Source: Desulfopila sp. IMCC35008 (GTDB lineage Bacteria > Desulfobacterota > Desulfobulbia > Desulfobulbales > Desulfocapsaceae). From it: 64,000 nucleotides of DNA. The notes beneath the pieces were generated by a model. That model made no database searches. It was not told the DNA's origin and saw only the letters and a program-made list of their open reading frames with translations. Below are positions 27,961-36,373 of the stretch, piece after piece; within the stretch, counting starts at the first letter, position 1, and every line of letters starts with the position of its first letter. The stretch covers positions 3,064,501 through 3,128,500 of the forward strand of contig NZ_CP050700.1 of the NCBI RefSeq assembly GCF_010646885.2, in the 5' to 3' direction. The translations under genes were made by a program, and so were the position numbers.

Positions 27961-29712
27961 TTGCTTATGCGTCAGAGTCTTTTCAGATTACTTATCCTGT
28001 CATCCTGCCTCACAATTCCCTTATTTCTTACCGGTTGTATAGCTGACAAATCCCTTAACCTGCTAAAGGAATTCCAGGGGTCTGTCGAGGAACCTGTTCA
28101 GCAGCAACACGACGATCCTGAGATGCAACTTGTGCTGTCGGAACAGGAAGTGTGTCTGGATCAGGAACTGGAAGCACTGAGCGAAACAGGTCAGTGGGTG
28201 CATGAAACATCAGAAGCAACAGAGCCAATGAACGCCAGGGAGGTCAAATACGATTTCCCAGTCGTCATGAACAAACAAGTCGAAGCGTATATTGAGCTTT
28301 ACAAGACCCGGCAGCACAAGATCTTCAGCCGCTGGCTGGCGCGTTCCACCCGTTATCTCCCTTATATGAAGGCCGAATTAAAAAAGGCCGGATTACCGCA
28401 GGACCTGGCCTATCTTGCCATGATCGAAAGCGGTTATAACCAGCGTGCATACTCCAGAGCCCGCGCTGTAGGCCTCTGGCAGTTCATGAGTGCGACGGGA
28501 CGTCAATACAATCTGGCTATTAATAAATATATAGATGAGCGGCGCGACCTGGAGAAGTCCACCACCGCCGCAATCGCCTTCCTATCCGACCTGTATAAGG
28601 AGTTTGGAGACTGGCATCTTGCTGTCGCCGCCTACAATGCTGGGCCAGGTAAGGTAAGATCGGGTATGCGGCGACATAACGTCAATACATTCTGGGATCT
28701 CGCCCAGAAAAAACACCTTCGTCTTGAAACAAAAAGGTATGTGCCCAAACTGATCGCCGCAATTATTATCAGTAAAGACCCGGAAAATTTCGGCTTCACC
28801 AATATCAATTATGCGGATCCGCTTGAATACGAATCACTCGAGGTGGGCCCGGGCCTGAGCCTGGATGCAGTTGCCCTCATTGCCGGCAGTAAAGTTAAAA
28901 CCATAAAAGACCTCAACCCGGAACTGCGAACAGGAAAGACTCCGCTTAATAAAAGTGAATATTTCGTAAAAATTCCACCAGGCAATATGGTTTTGGCTCA
29001 GAAGAATATCGACAGATTGCATCGTTATGTAAGCACCGGTTACAAGACCCACACCATCAAAAATGCAGACACAGTTCATTCAATTTGCAAGAAATATAAC
29101 ATCAATACCACTACACTTCTTAAAGTTAACAACCTGCGCTCGCAGAGACTCGTCGCCGGCACAAATTTGCGAATCCCTTACAGTACGGTAAAGTACCAAC
29201 TCTTACCGGAAGGTGACAGTAGACAATTAGCAGCCTACAAAGACAACCTGATTCTCCACAAGATCAAGAATGGAGAAACCATCTCAAAAATTGCAACTCG
29301 ATACAGTGTCCCTGAAGAAATGATCGTCTCCTGGAATGGTCTTAAGAGTGTGCACCGTATTCGTGCAGGTCAACAACTTGCCCTCTACATCAAGAAAGAA
29401 GGTGGCCCGGCAAACAGTACAACGCAAACAGCATCAATGATAACTGCTAAAGCTCATAAGGTTTTAGCCGCAAACAGTACCGAGCAATCACCGGTTTCCA
29501 GCCAAATCACTATTTTATCAGACAATAAAAAACGAATCCCATCATCTTCCGGTGCTGATGAACAGTATGACTGGTACCAGGTTAGAAACGGAGACTCGAT
29601 CTGGAAGATTTCCAGGAAGTTCAATATTTCCGCTGCTCAGATCCGAAAATGGAACAATCTTAAATCCAACCTTATTCACCCGGGGAGTCGGCTTAAGCTG
29701 AAGAAAGTCTAG
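27961..29712 (+). CDS. mltD: MltD-type membrane-bound lytic murein transglycosylase with LysM repeats
   Basis: 583 residues. It has a signal peptide ending in the lipobox Phe-Leu-Thr-Gly-Cys, so an outer-membrane lipoprotein is likely. The SLT domain (about 125-270) has catalytic Glu156 in Ala-Met-Ile-Glu-Ser-Gly-Tyr, then Gly-Leu-Trp-Gln-Phe-Met and Ala-Ala-Tyr-Asn-Ala-Gly-Pro-Gly. Three LysM-like repeats bind glycan (about 360-405, 420-480 and 535-583). It cleaves peptidoglycan strands to 1,6-anhydro ends. GGAG is 10 bases before the TTG at 27961, while the ATG at 27967 is 16 away, so TTG may be the true start. It is transcribed away from the PBP gene; the two could balance synthesis and cleavage. 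Confidence 0.93.
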   Translation: MLMRQSLFRLLILSSCLTIPLFLTGCIADKSLNLLKEFQGSVEEPVQQQHDDPEMQLVLSEQEVCLDQELEALSETGQWVHETSEATEPMNAREVKYDFPVVMNKQVEAYIELYKTRQHKIFSRWLARSTRYLPYMKAELKKAGLPQDLAYLAMIESGYNQRAYSRARAVGLWQFMSATGRQYNLAINKYIDERRDLEKSTTAAIAFLSDLYKEFGDWHLAVAAYNAGPGKVRSGMRRHNVNTFWDLAQKKHLRLETKRYVPKLIAAIIISKDPENFGFTNINYADPLEYESLEVGPGLSLDAVALIAGSKVKTIKDLNPELRTGKTPLNKSEYFVKIPPGNMVLAQKNIDRLHRYVSTGYKTHTIKNADTVHSICKKYNINTTTLLKVNNLRSQRLVAGTNLRIPYSTVKYQLLPEGDSRQLAAYKDNLILHKIKNGETISKIATRYSVPEEMIVSWNGLKSVHRIRAGQQLALYIKKEGGPANSTTQTASMITAKAHKVLAANSTEQSPVSSQITILSDNKKRIPSSSGADEQYDWYQVRNGDSIWKISRKFNISAAQIRKWNNLKSNLIHPGSRLKLKKV

Positions 29713-29760
29713 GTAAAAGCTCGTTTAGCGATACACCTCCCTCTTGCCTTTTGGATCATG

Positions 29761-29794
29761 AACCCTATTGTGTAGATGCCCGCATAATAGGGTT
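29761..29794. terminator. Hairpin after mltD, terminator-like without T-run
   Basis: AACCCTATT and AATAGGGTT form an exact 9-bp inverted repeat with a 16-base loop, about 50 bases after the mltD stop. No T-run follows on either strand, so termination would be weak or Rho-assisted. Confidence 0.4.
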
Positions 29795-29863
29795 AAAGAA
29801 ACATGTCTGGAGATTGTTCTGCACATGCGTCGATCCAGCTACCAGTCCTCATAGCCATAAATC

Positions 29864-31060
29864 ATGACAGAAACAGAAGAATTAGTGAACGAGTATAGCT
29901 CAGACGTTCATCGTGTGGAACGAGATGGGAAAACCATTTTTCTTGTCGGCACGGCCCACGTATCCCAGGAATCCGTCAATCTTGTTGAAAAGGTCATTAT
30001 CGGGGAGTCCCCCGATCGTGTTTGTATCGAACTCGACGAGCAGCGATATCAGGCCATGACCAAGAAAGACCAATGGCAGGCACTCGATCTCAAAACAGTT
30101 ATAAAGAACAAACAACTCTCTACCCTGCTGGTCAGTATTCTCATGGCTTCCTACCAGAAGCGTCTTGGAGGCAAACTCGGTGTCACTCCCGGTGCTGAAC
30201 TGCTGGCTGCAGCCCAGACGGCAAACCGTGAAAATATTCCCATCTCGCTATGTGACCGGGATGTTCGCATCACCCTAAGGCGCGCCTGGAAATCAACCTC
30301 GCTATTCAAGAAGACGTACCTCCTCTCTTCACTGCTGGCTTCTGTTTTTGATACGGAAGACATTGACGAAAAACAGCTTGAAGAAATGAAGAAAAAGGAT
30401 GTACTTGCAGGCTTGATGGATGAAATGGGTCAATCCTTCCCCGATCTTAAACGGGTTCTCATCGATGAGAGAGACATCTACCTTGCCGAAAAAATCAAAC
30501 AGGCACCTGGTGATAAAATCGTCGCAGTCGTCGGTGCCGGTCATGTTGCCGGAATTCTGTCATATCTTGAAAAGGACAACAACAACACACTCGACGAGAT
30601 AACAACTATTCCTCCTGTTTCAAAAAGTTGGAAGATACTTGGCTGGACCATACCGATCATGATCATCGGTTCCATTGTGGCCATTGGTTTTATGAAGGGA
30701 ATAAGTGTTGCAGGGGCAAATCTGCTCTATTGGGTCCTGGCGAACGGCATACCCGCAGCAATAGGATCCTTGCTCGCTCTTGCCCATCCCGCGACAACCA
30801 TCGGAGCTTTTACTGCAGCCCCGCTCACCAGTCTCACCCCAGTCATCGGGGCTGGGTATGTTACAGCCTTTATCCAGGTCATGACCCGCCCACCGGTAGT
30901 TCGCGAATTTGAATCTGTCGGTGAAGATATAGCCACCTTCAGAGGCTGGTGGCAAAACAAACTACTCAGGGTCTTCCTTGTTTTCATATTTACCGGTCTA
31001 GGCTCCTTTATCGGAACCTGGGTTGGCGGCTATGAGATATTTAGCAACCTGTTCGGCTAA
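29864..31060 (+). CDS. TraB/PrgY-family membrane protein
   Basis: 398 residues. The N-terminal half matches the TraB/PrgY family: Val-Gly-Thr-Ala-His-Val-Ser near residue 30, Val-Cys-Ile-Glu-Leu-Asp-Glu with a conserved Glu near 57, and Val-Gly-Ala-Gly-His-Val-Ala-Gly-Ile near 228. The His and Glu residues resemble those of the EreA/GumN-like hydrolase superfamily. The C-terminal 150 residues hold three to four membrane helices. PrgY limits peptide pheromone activity in enterococci; chromosomal members like this one have no known substrate. The gene precedes yhbY by 40 bases on the same strand. Confidence 0.8.
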   Translation: MTETEELVNEYSSDVHRVERDGKTIFLVGTAHVSQESVNLVEKVIIGESPDRVCIELDEQRYQAMTKKDQWQALDLKTVIKNKQLSTLLVSILMASYQKRLGGKLGVTPGAELLAAAQTANRENIPISLCDRDVRITLRRAWKSTSLFKKTYLLSSLLASVFDTEDIDEKQLEEMKKKDVLAGLMDEMGQSFPDLKRVLIDERDIYLAEKIKQAPGDKIVAVVGAGHVAGILSYLEKDNNNTLDEITTIPPVSKSWKILGWTIPIMIIGSIVAIGFMKGISVAGANLLYWVLANGIPAAIGSLLALAHPATTIGAFTAAPLTSLTPVIGAGYVTAFIQVMTRPPVVREFESVGEDIATFRGWWQNKLLRVFLVFIFTGLGSFIGTWVGGYEIFSNLFG

Positions 31061-31099
31061 AAAATGCTGAAACAGGCTTAAACAATAATACGAGTTAAT

Positions 31100-31432
31100 A
31101 TGTCAGACACAGATAAAAAAGAGCTTTTTGAGCTCACCAGTAGACAAAAAAAACACCTCAAAGGCTTGGCTCACCCTCTTTCCGCAGCTATCCAGATAGG
31201 CAAGGAAGGCATTACAGAAGGTGTCATAGAAGCCATCAACCATGAACTAAAGCTACGCGAACTAGCCAAAGTGAAGATAGGGAAAAACAGCTCCACCCAA
31301 AAACAGGATGGGGGGCAGGAACTGGCCCAGGCAACCGGTAGCCACCTGGTACAGATTATCGGTAAAACCCTGGTGTTGTACCGAGCCAACCCCAAGCGCA
31401 AGAAAGAAGAACGAATCGTCTTACCAAAGTGA
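31100..31432 (+). CDS. yhbY: YhbY-family RNA-binding protein (CRM domain)
   Basis: 110 residues with a CRM domain over most of the chain. Leu-Thr-Ser-Arg-Gln-Lys-Lys-His-Leu-Lys-Gly-Leu-Ala-His is the family start. Ile-Gln-Ile-Gly-Lys-Glu-Gly-Ile-Thr supplies the GxxG RNA-binding loop. The family associates with pre-50S ribosomal subunits. It is convergent with the MBL-fold hydrolase gene; only 10 bases separate their ends. Confidence 0.88.
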   Translation: MSDTDKKELFELTSRQKKHLKGLAHPLSAAIQIGKEGITEGVIEAINHELKLRELAKVKIGKNSSTQKQDGGQELAQATGSHLVQIIGKTLVLYRANPKRKKEERIVLPK

Positions 31433-31442
31433 TCTCACCATC

Positions 31443-32210
31443 TCAAAGGGACAGCAACGCCGTTGGCTGTCCCTGACTCGCCACCACCATCTCTGCATTA
31501 TATCCGGTGTGAAAACAAGGACTGGCTGCATCAATTGCAAGATGTGGCAGGTTATTGGTTTCACTTAAATGGGCCAGAACCCCATAACGTAAAGTCGGGT
31601 GCATGAGAGCGTGCAGTAAGGATGCACCATCTTCATTGGACAAATGACCCTGTTTTGAGCGCACACGTTGCTGTAATGGCAGAGGATACGGTCCGCTTTT
31701 GAGCATTTCAGGATCATGGTTGAATTCCAGGATAAGTGCGTGGCAGCCAGCGAGACGAAGTTCCATCAAGCGGGTGACTGTACCGGTATCTGTACAATAA
31801 CCAAGATAACGGCTACCATCACTTATCACATACCCCACCGGATCGGCGGTATCATGTGAAACAGCAAAGGAGTGTACTTCAAGTCCGTCAATCCCCACTT
31901 TATCACCTGTATTAAACTCCATCCTCTTATGCAGCTTTCCTACTTTATGCTCAGCCCCTTGGAATGTTCCTGAATTAGCGTACACAGGTATTTTGCACCG
32001 CCTGGAAAGAACCCCGACCCCATGAACATGGTCATTATGCTCATGGGTCACACAGACTGCAGATACATTGTCAAGGCTCCTGCCTATTCTACGTAAACGG
32101 GAGTCTAATTCTTTGCCTGAAAAACCGTTATCTATCAGTATTCCAGTACCATTGCTTTCAACATAGACGCTGTTTCCCTTACTACCACTCCCGAGCACTG
32201 AAAATTGCAT
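31443..32210 (-). CDS. MBL-fold metallohydrolase (YycJ/WalJ-like)
   Basis: 255 residues. Ser-Gly-Ser-Lys-Gly-Asn-Ser near the N-terminus and the zinc motif Thr-His-Glu-His-Asn-Asp-His identify the family. A further histidine in Ser-His-Asp, the aspartate in Tyr-Cys-Thr-Asp-Thr-Gly and His-Leu-Ser-x-x-Asn complete the metal ligands. Members act on nucleic acids or phosphodiesters; the YycJ branch has been linked to DNA repair or replication-cell-wall coordination. It begins 4 bases after the dut stop, so it is in the same transcript, possibly the tail of the long operon. Confidence 0.85.
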   Translation of the reverse strand: MQFSVLGSGSKGNSVYVESNGTGILIDNGFSGKELDSRLRRIGRSLDNVSAVCVTHEHNDHVHGVGVLSRRCKIPVYANSGTFQGAEHKVGKLHKRMEFNTGDKVGIDGLEVHSFAVSHDTADPVGYVISDGSRYLGYCTDTGTVTRLMELRLAGCHALILEFNHDPEMLKSGPYPLPLQQRVRSKQGHLSNEDGASLLHALMHPTLRYGVLAHLSETNNLPHLAIDAASPCFHTGYNAEMVVASQGQPTALLSL

Positions 32211-32214
32211 GCTG

Positions 32215-32682
32215 CTACCTCAATCCGGTATGACCAAATCCGCCACTTCCACGTTTCGTTTCATCTAGACTTTCAACATTTTTCCATTTTGCAGTGACAA
32301 CCGGTGCCAGGATCATCTGCCCCACCCGATCTCCACGTTTTAATCGAAATGGTTCTTTTCCCAAATGAACAAGACCTATCTTCACCTCACCCCGATAATC
32401 AGAATCGATAGTCCCTGGACTGTTGATGATTGTCAGCCCGTGTTTGACTGCCAGGCCACTCCGTGGACGAATCTGAAATTCGTAACCTGCCGGAATGGCA
32501 ACCGCAAAACCTGTAGGTATCAGCACGATCTGACCCGGCTCAATAATAAGTTCAGATTGAATAGCTGCCTCTATATCCATACCTGCTGACCCGGATGTTT
32601 CATAAGCTGGCAGATGAAGATCCCTGGTCGATTGAGGCTCGATCCATGAAATCTCAACCTCTACGTTCCTTAGGTGGCTCAT
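32215..32682 (-). CDS. dut: Deoxyuridine 5'-triphosphate nucleotidohydrolase (dUTPase)
   Basis: 155 residues, the normal length for the trimeric enzyme that splits dUTP to dUMP and pyrophosphate. The five family motifs can be seen: Ser-Ala-Gly-Met-Asp; Pro-Arg-Ser-Gly-Leu-Ala; Gly-Thr-Ile-Asp-Ser-Asp-Tyr-Arg-Gly-Glu with the catalytic Asp; Arg-Gly-Asp-Arg-Val-Gly-Gln; and a C-terminal Arg-Gly-Ser-Gly-Gly-Phe-Gly. It follows pnp after a strong terminator, so it may use its own promoter in the 90-base gap or partial read-through. Confidence 0.95.
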   Translation of the reverse strand: MSHLRNVEVEISWIEPQSTRDLHLPAYETSGSAGMDIEAAIQSELIIEPGQIVLIPTGFAVAIPAGYEFQIRPRSGLAVKHGLTIINSPGTIDSDYRGEVKIGLVHLGKEPFRLKRGDRVGQMILAPVVTAKWKNVESLDETKRGSGGFGHTGLR

Positions 32683-32711
32683 AACAAATCGTTAGCGTTT
32701 ATGAAAGACAA

Positions 32712-32748
32712 TAAAAAAAGGCCGACCCCATTTCCGGAGTCGGCCTTC
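32712..32748 (-). terminator. Rho-independent terminator after pnp
   Basis: Read on the minus strand, AAGGCCGAC and GTCGGCCTT form a 9-bp stem around a 12-base loop, followed by seven T. It is 25 bases after the pnp stop and separates pnp from dut. Confidence 0.92.
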
Positions 32749-32773
32749 ATGATATATTCCAGGACTATTAAGA

Positions 32774-34852
32774 CTAATCCTGAAGCAGTGCCTTACGGCT
32801 TAACCGGATACGACCGCGGTTATCGACATCAAGCACGGTGACCTCAATGGTGTCACCTTCGCTCACTACATCAGTTACCTTCGCGACGCGCTTGGTGTCA
32901 AGCTCAGAGATGTGCACAAGTCCGTCGGTGCCAGGCAAAATTTCAACAAATGCGCCGAAATCCTTAATGGTTTTAACGGTTCCTTTATAAACAGCACCGA
33001 TCTCAACTTCCGCGGTGATCTCTTTGACTTTTTCAACCAGAGCTTCGGCCAATGTACCGTTCAAAGTGAACATTTTCACCATACCGGAGTCATCGACTTC
33101 AATCTTGGCATCGTACTCGGCAGACAGTTCCTTAATGATCTTGCCACCAGGTCCGATAATATCTCGGATCTTATCAGGGTTGATCTTGTGAACGAAGTAC
33201 TTCGGGGCATGATCTGCGACGTCGTCTCTGGCCTCGGCAATACCTTTTTTCATCTCACCGAGAATATGGATACGGCCATCCTTTGCCTGGGCAAGGGCAT
33301 TGGACATGATCTCACGGTCTACGCCGTCGATCTTGATATCCATCTGCAGAGAGGTAATACCGTCACAGGTACCAACGACCTTGAAGTCCATATCTCCTAA
33401 GTGATCTTCATCTCCGAGTATATCTGAAAGGATTACAACCTTCTCACCTTCTTTGATTAGCCCCATGGCAATACCGGAGACAGGTGTTTTAATGGGTACA
33501 CCGGCATCCATAAGTGCCATGGAACCACCGCAGACAGTCGCCATGGAGGAAGACCCGTTGGATTCCATGACCTCAGAGACAACCCGTACGGAATAGGGGA
33601 AATCCTCTTCTGAAGGCATAACGGCTGAGAGTCCTCTGTTTGCCAGAGTACCGTGACCGATATCCCTTCTGGAAGGGCCTCTTAGAAAACGCGCTTCGCC
33701 AACACAAAAGGGAGGAAAGTTATAGTGCAGCATAAACTTGTGGTTGACCTCACCACCGAGTGTCTCAACACGCTGTTGATCTCTCTCGCTCCCAAGTGTC
33801 GCGGTCACGATGGCCTGGGTTTCACCACGGGTGAAAAGGGCTGAACCGTGAGTTTTCGGAAGATAAGCAACCTCACAGGAGATTGAGCGAACCTCGTCAA
33901 ATTTACGACCGTCGATCCGGGTCTCCTGTTCAACGATCCGCGAACGCATCAAGTCCTTTTTGTAATCAGAAAGGTACTCACCTATATCATTCTTACGAGT
34001 TCCATCTTCGTCGAGTTCAGCTACGACACGATCCTTCAACTCGTCATAGAGGTCATATCTTTCCATCTTGTCGGAGGTAGTAACAACCTTCTCCATATCA
34101 TTGGCGGCAATCTCACGAACCTTGGCCATCAACTCTTCATCGACACTAATCGGTGTAAGTTCACGCTTGGTACGACCGTTAGTCTTTTGCAAATCTTCCT
34201 GTAGATCGATAAGCGGCTGAAGTTGCTCATACGCAAAAAAGATACCAGACAGGATTTCATCTTCAGTCAGTTCGTCTGCCTGGCCTTCGACCATGACAAC
34301 AGCCTTCCTGGTGCAGGCAACGACGATATCCATTGCTGAATCTGTCAGTTCATCCTTGGTCGGATTCAGGATATAATTCCCGTCAACATATGCGACTCGA
34401 CCGCCCGCCACCGGACCGTTAAACGGGAGGTCAGACAGGGTGACGGCACAGGATGCACCTGTAAGCGCCAGTACATCCGGATTATTTTGCAGATCGGCAG
34501 AGAGAACAGTTGCGATAACCTGGGTTTCGCAAGCATATTCCTCTGGGAAGAGTGGGCGAAGAGGCCTGTCGATGAGACGACAGGTCAGGACTTCGTGATC
34601 ACTCGGCCGTCCTATTTCACGCCGGAAATAGTTACCGGGGATACGTCCTACAGATGCTAGCTTTTCCTGATACTCGATGGTAAGCGGAAAAAAATCGGCG
34701 TCCGGGCGTGCCTTCTTTGCGCCAACCGCAGTAACCAGCACCACCGTCTCACCGCAAGTGATTATTATAGATCCTGATGCCTGTTTGGCAATTTTGCCGG
34801 TCTCGATGGAAATAGTTTTCCCACCTACTTCGGCTTCAACTTTTGTATACAT
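32774..34852 (-). CDS. pnp: Polyribonucleotide nucleotidyltransferase (PNPase)
   Basis: 692 residues in the standard order: two RNase PH domains, joined by a helical linker (about 210-300), then KH (about 550-610) and S1 (about 620-690) domains. Gly-Glu-Thr-Gln-Ala-Ile-Val is in the second RNase PH domain. Ile-Gly-Pro-Gly-Gly-Lys-Ile-Ile is the KH loop. The S1 domain has Lys-Asp-Phe-Gly-Ala-Phe-Val-Glu. It degrades RNA phosphorolytically from the 3' end. GGAGA precedes the ATG. As in many bacteria it follows rpsO, here after a 200-base gap with a large hairpin that may be a processing site. Confidence 0.98.
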   Translation of the reverse strand: MYTKVEAEVGGKTISIETGKIAKQASGSIIITCGETVVLVTAVGAKKARPDADFFPLTIEYQEKLASVGRIPGNYFRREIGRPSDHEVLTCRLIDRPLRPLFPEEYACETQVIATVLSADLQNNPDVLALTGASCAVTLSDLPFNGPVAGGRVAYVDGNYILNPTKDELTDSAMDIVVACTRKAVVMVEGQADELTEDEILSGIFFAYEQLQPLIDLQEDLQKTNGRTKRELTPISVDEELMAKVREIAANDMEKVVTTSDKMERYDLYDELKDRVVAELDEDGTRKNDIGEYLSDYKKDLMRSRIVEQETRIDGRKFDEVRSISCEVAYLPKTHGSALFTRGETQAIVTATLGSERDQQRVETLGGEVNHKFMLHYNFPPFCVGEARFLRGPSRRDIGHGTLANRGLSAVMPSEEDFPYSVRVVSEVMESNGSSSMATVCGGSMALMDAGVPIKTPVSGIAMGLIKEGEKVVILSDILGDEDHLGDMDFKVVGTCDGITSLQMDIKIDGVDREIMSNALAQAKDGRIHILGEMKKGIAEARDDVADHAPKYFVHKINPDKIRDIIGPGGKIIKELSAEYDAKIEVDDSGMVKMFTLNGTLAEALVEKVKEITAEVEIGAVYKGTVKTIKDFGAFVEILPGTDGLVHISELDTKRVAKVTDVVSEGDTIEVTVLDVDNRGRIRLSRKALLQD

Positions 34853-34962
34853 GTTTTCTCCAGATGTTCAGCATCAGGGAAATGCCCAGCGCCATTTTCC
34901 GACCGGATTATCCACCAGCCCCGTATGCTATTTTCTTTTTCCTCATACCTACAACAACAAAA

Positions 34963-35008
34963 ACCTCAGGCCGCATATTTCTTCCCTGTGAAGAAAACGA
35001 CCTGAGGT
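34963..35008 (-). terminator. Two-part hairpin between rpsO and pnp
   Basis: On the minus strand an outer 8-bp stem (ACCTCAGG / CCTGAGGT) encloses an inner 7-bp stem (TTTCTTC / GAAGAAA) and is followed by TTTTTGTTGTTG. It starts about 50 bases after the rpsO stop. It can act as an rpsO terminator or as an RNase III site in the rpsO-pnp RNA, as known in E. coli; the sequence does not decide which. Confidence 0.7.
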
Positions 35009-35059
35009 ACGAATGGCACTGCCGTACGTATAACGTATCTGTGCCTGCGGCAGCTATTA

Positions 35060-35329
35060 CTACTTACGGATACCAAGATCCTGAATCAGGCTCCTGTACT
35101 TGGTGATATCTTTTTTCTTCAGATAGTCAAGCAGGCTCCTGCGCTGGCCAACAAGCTTCAGCAATCCCTGACGGGAATGATGATCTTTTTTATGGGTCTT
35201 GAAATGTTCGGTCAGATACTTGATACGGTCTGTCAGCAGTGCAATCTGCACCTCTGAGGAACCTGTATCTGAGGAGTGAACTTTATATTTCTCGATAATT
35301 TCGCTTTTTTTAGCGGTTGTTTGTGCCAC
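35060..35329 (-). CDS. rpsO: 30S ribosomal protein S15
   Basis: 89 residues, the standard length. [13 protein letters not shown] and Asp-His-His-Ser-Arg-Gln-Gly-Leu are the 16S rRNA-binding signatures. Start is a GTG with the strong site TGGAGGA seven bases upstream. S15 binds early in assembly of the 30S central domain and in several bacteria represses its own mRNA. It sits between truB and pnp as expected. Confidence 0.98.
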   Translation of the reverse strand: MAQTTAKKSEIIEKYKVHSSDTGSSEVQIALLTDRIKYLTEHFKTHKKDHHSRQGLLKLVGQRRSLLDYLKKKDITKYRSLIQDLGIRK

Positions 35330-35609
35330 AACAGTCCTCCAGTAGCTTTATACTCAATCGTTCTTCAAGATAGTTATCAGTTTCATTCCCGCTTCCGAGG
35401 TAGATAGGCTCGTACACGGAGGCCGCATCTTATAATGTAGCCTGTTTGGCGACCTTCAAGAGTAGGTGGCGTACCCATAAATCTCTTTATTCGCACAACA
35501 CATCAATAATGCAAGTACTTATTGTTCTGCTTTTTTTAGCATGATACACGCTGGGCCATCTATAGTGGCCAAAATGCAGTCGACCTGACTTTATATCCAA
35601 TAATCATGA
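35330..35609. other. truB-rpsO intergenic region (rpsO leader)
   Basis: 280 bases. On the minus strand it holds a possible promoter (35432-35459) and a leader of roughly 95 bases before rpsO that could carry an S15 autoregulatory structure. I cannot assign one from sequence alone. No terminator after truB was found. Confidence 0.4.
35432..35459 (-). promoter_or_regulatory. Possible internal promoter for rpsO-pnp
   Basis: On the minus strand TTGAAG, a 16-base spacer and CATTAT give four of six matches to each sigma-70 box. This is weak evidence, supported by the large gap after truB. Confidence 0.3.
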
Positions 35610-36347
35610 TTATTGCAATAATTTCTGCACATCTTCCACAGACATCATCCCGGCCATAACTCTTTCATATTCTGAGGGCTCTAGAAGATCGTCTCCGCGA
35701 ATTGCCTGTTGAACCGAGAAGACACCGCTACGGGTCCTCCTCAATTCCTGAAGATATGCACCACAGCCTAATTTCGTACCGATATCGTCTGCCAGGGTCC
35801 GTATGTATGTACCCTTACTGCAGACAACCCGAAGCTTCAGCAATGGATGTATTGGTCCTACAGCTCCCCTCTCTCCACACCTTTCGAGTTCATATATTGT
35901 AACCGGGCGAGGTTCCTTTTCAATTGTAATCCCTTTTCTCGCATAATGGTAGAGAGGTTTTCCTTTATATTTAACCGCCGAATAACTTGGCGGTCGTTGC
36001 ATCAAGTCGCCCCTGAAATGGGAAAGACATTGTTCAATCTCCTTCTCATTCAGATGAGGGACATCTCTTTCATCAACAATATCACCTTCAGGGTCCAGAG
36101 TTGTTGTTCTTCTCCCGAGATACAGCGTTGCAAGATACTCTTTCTCCCCATCCATGAAAGAGGAAATCATCTTTGTGGCAGGCCGTCCACCACATACTAT
36201 TAAAAGACCAGTGGCAAAGGGGTCCAGGGTTCCTGCATGTCCGACCTTCTTGATACCAAGCAGTTTTTTGACCCGGCGAACAATACCGAACGAGGACAAC
36301 CCTGCAGGTTTGTCGATTAAGAAAACACCACCCTTAAACTCAGACAT
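35610..36347 (-). CDS. truB: tRNA pseudouridine(55) synthase TruB
   Basis: 245 residues from the ATG at 36347, preceded by AAAGGA; the TTG at 36365 is less likely. Gly-His-Ala-Gly-Thr-Leu-Asp-Pro-Phe-Ala-Thr-Gly near residue 36-47 holds the catalytic aspartate (Asp42 in this numbering). Pro-Pro-Ser-Tyr-Ser-Ala-Val-Lys and Ser-Lys-Gly-Thr-Tyr-Ile-Arg-Thr-Leu complete the active site. It makes the T-loop pseudouridine in tRNA. It is shorter than E. coli TruB, lacking most of the C-terminal PUA extension, which is common outside Gammaproteobacteria. It follows nrnA with a 26-base gap. Confidence 0.95.
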   Translation of the reverse strand: MSEFKGGVFLIDKPAGLSSFGIVRRVKKLLGIKKVGHAGTLDPFATGLLIVCGGRPATKMISSFMDGEKEYLATLYLGRRTTTLDPEGDIVDERDVPHLNEKEIEQCLSHFRGDLMQRPPSYSAVKYKGKPLYHYARKGITIEKEPRPVTIYELERCGERGAVGPIHPLLKLRVVCSKGTYIRTLADDIGTKLGCGAYLQELRRTRSGVFSVQQAIRGDDLLEPSEYERVMAGMMSVEDVQKLLQ

Positions 36348-36373
36348 CTTTTTCCTTTCAGGCAACCGGCCAA

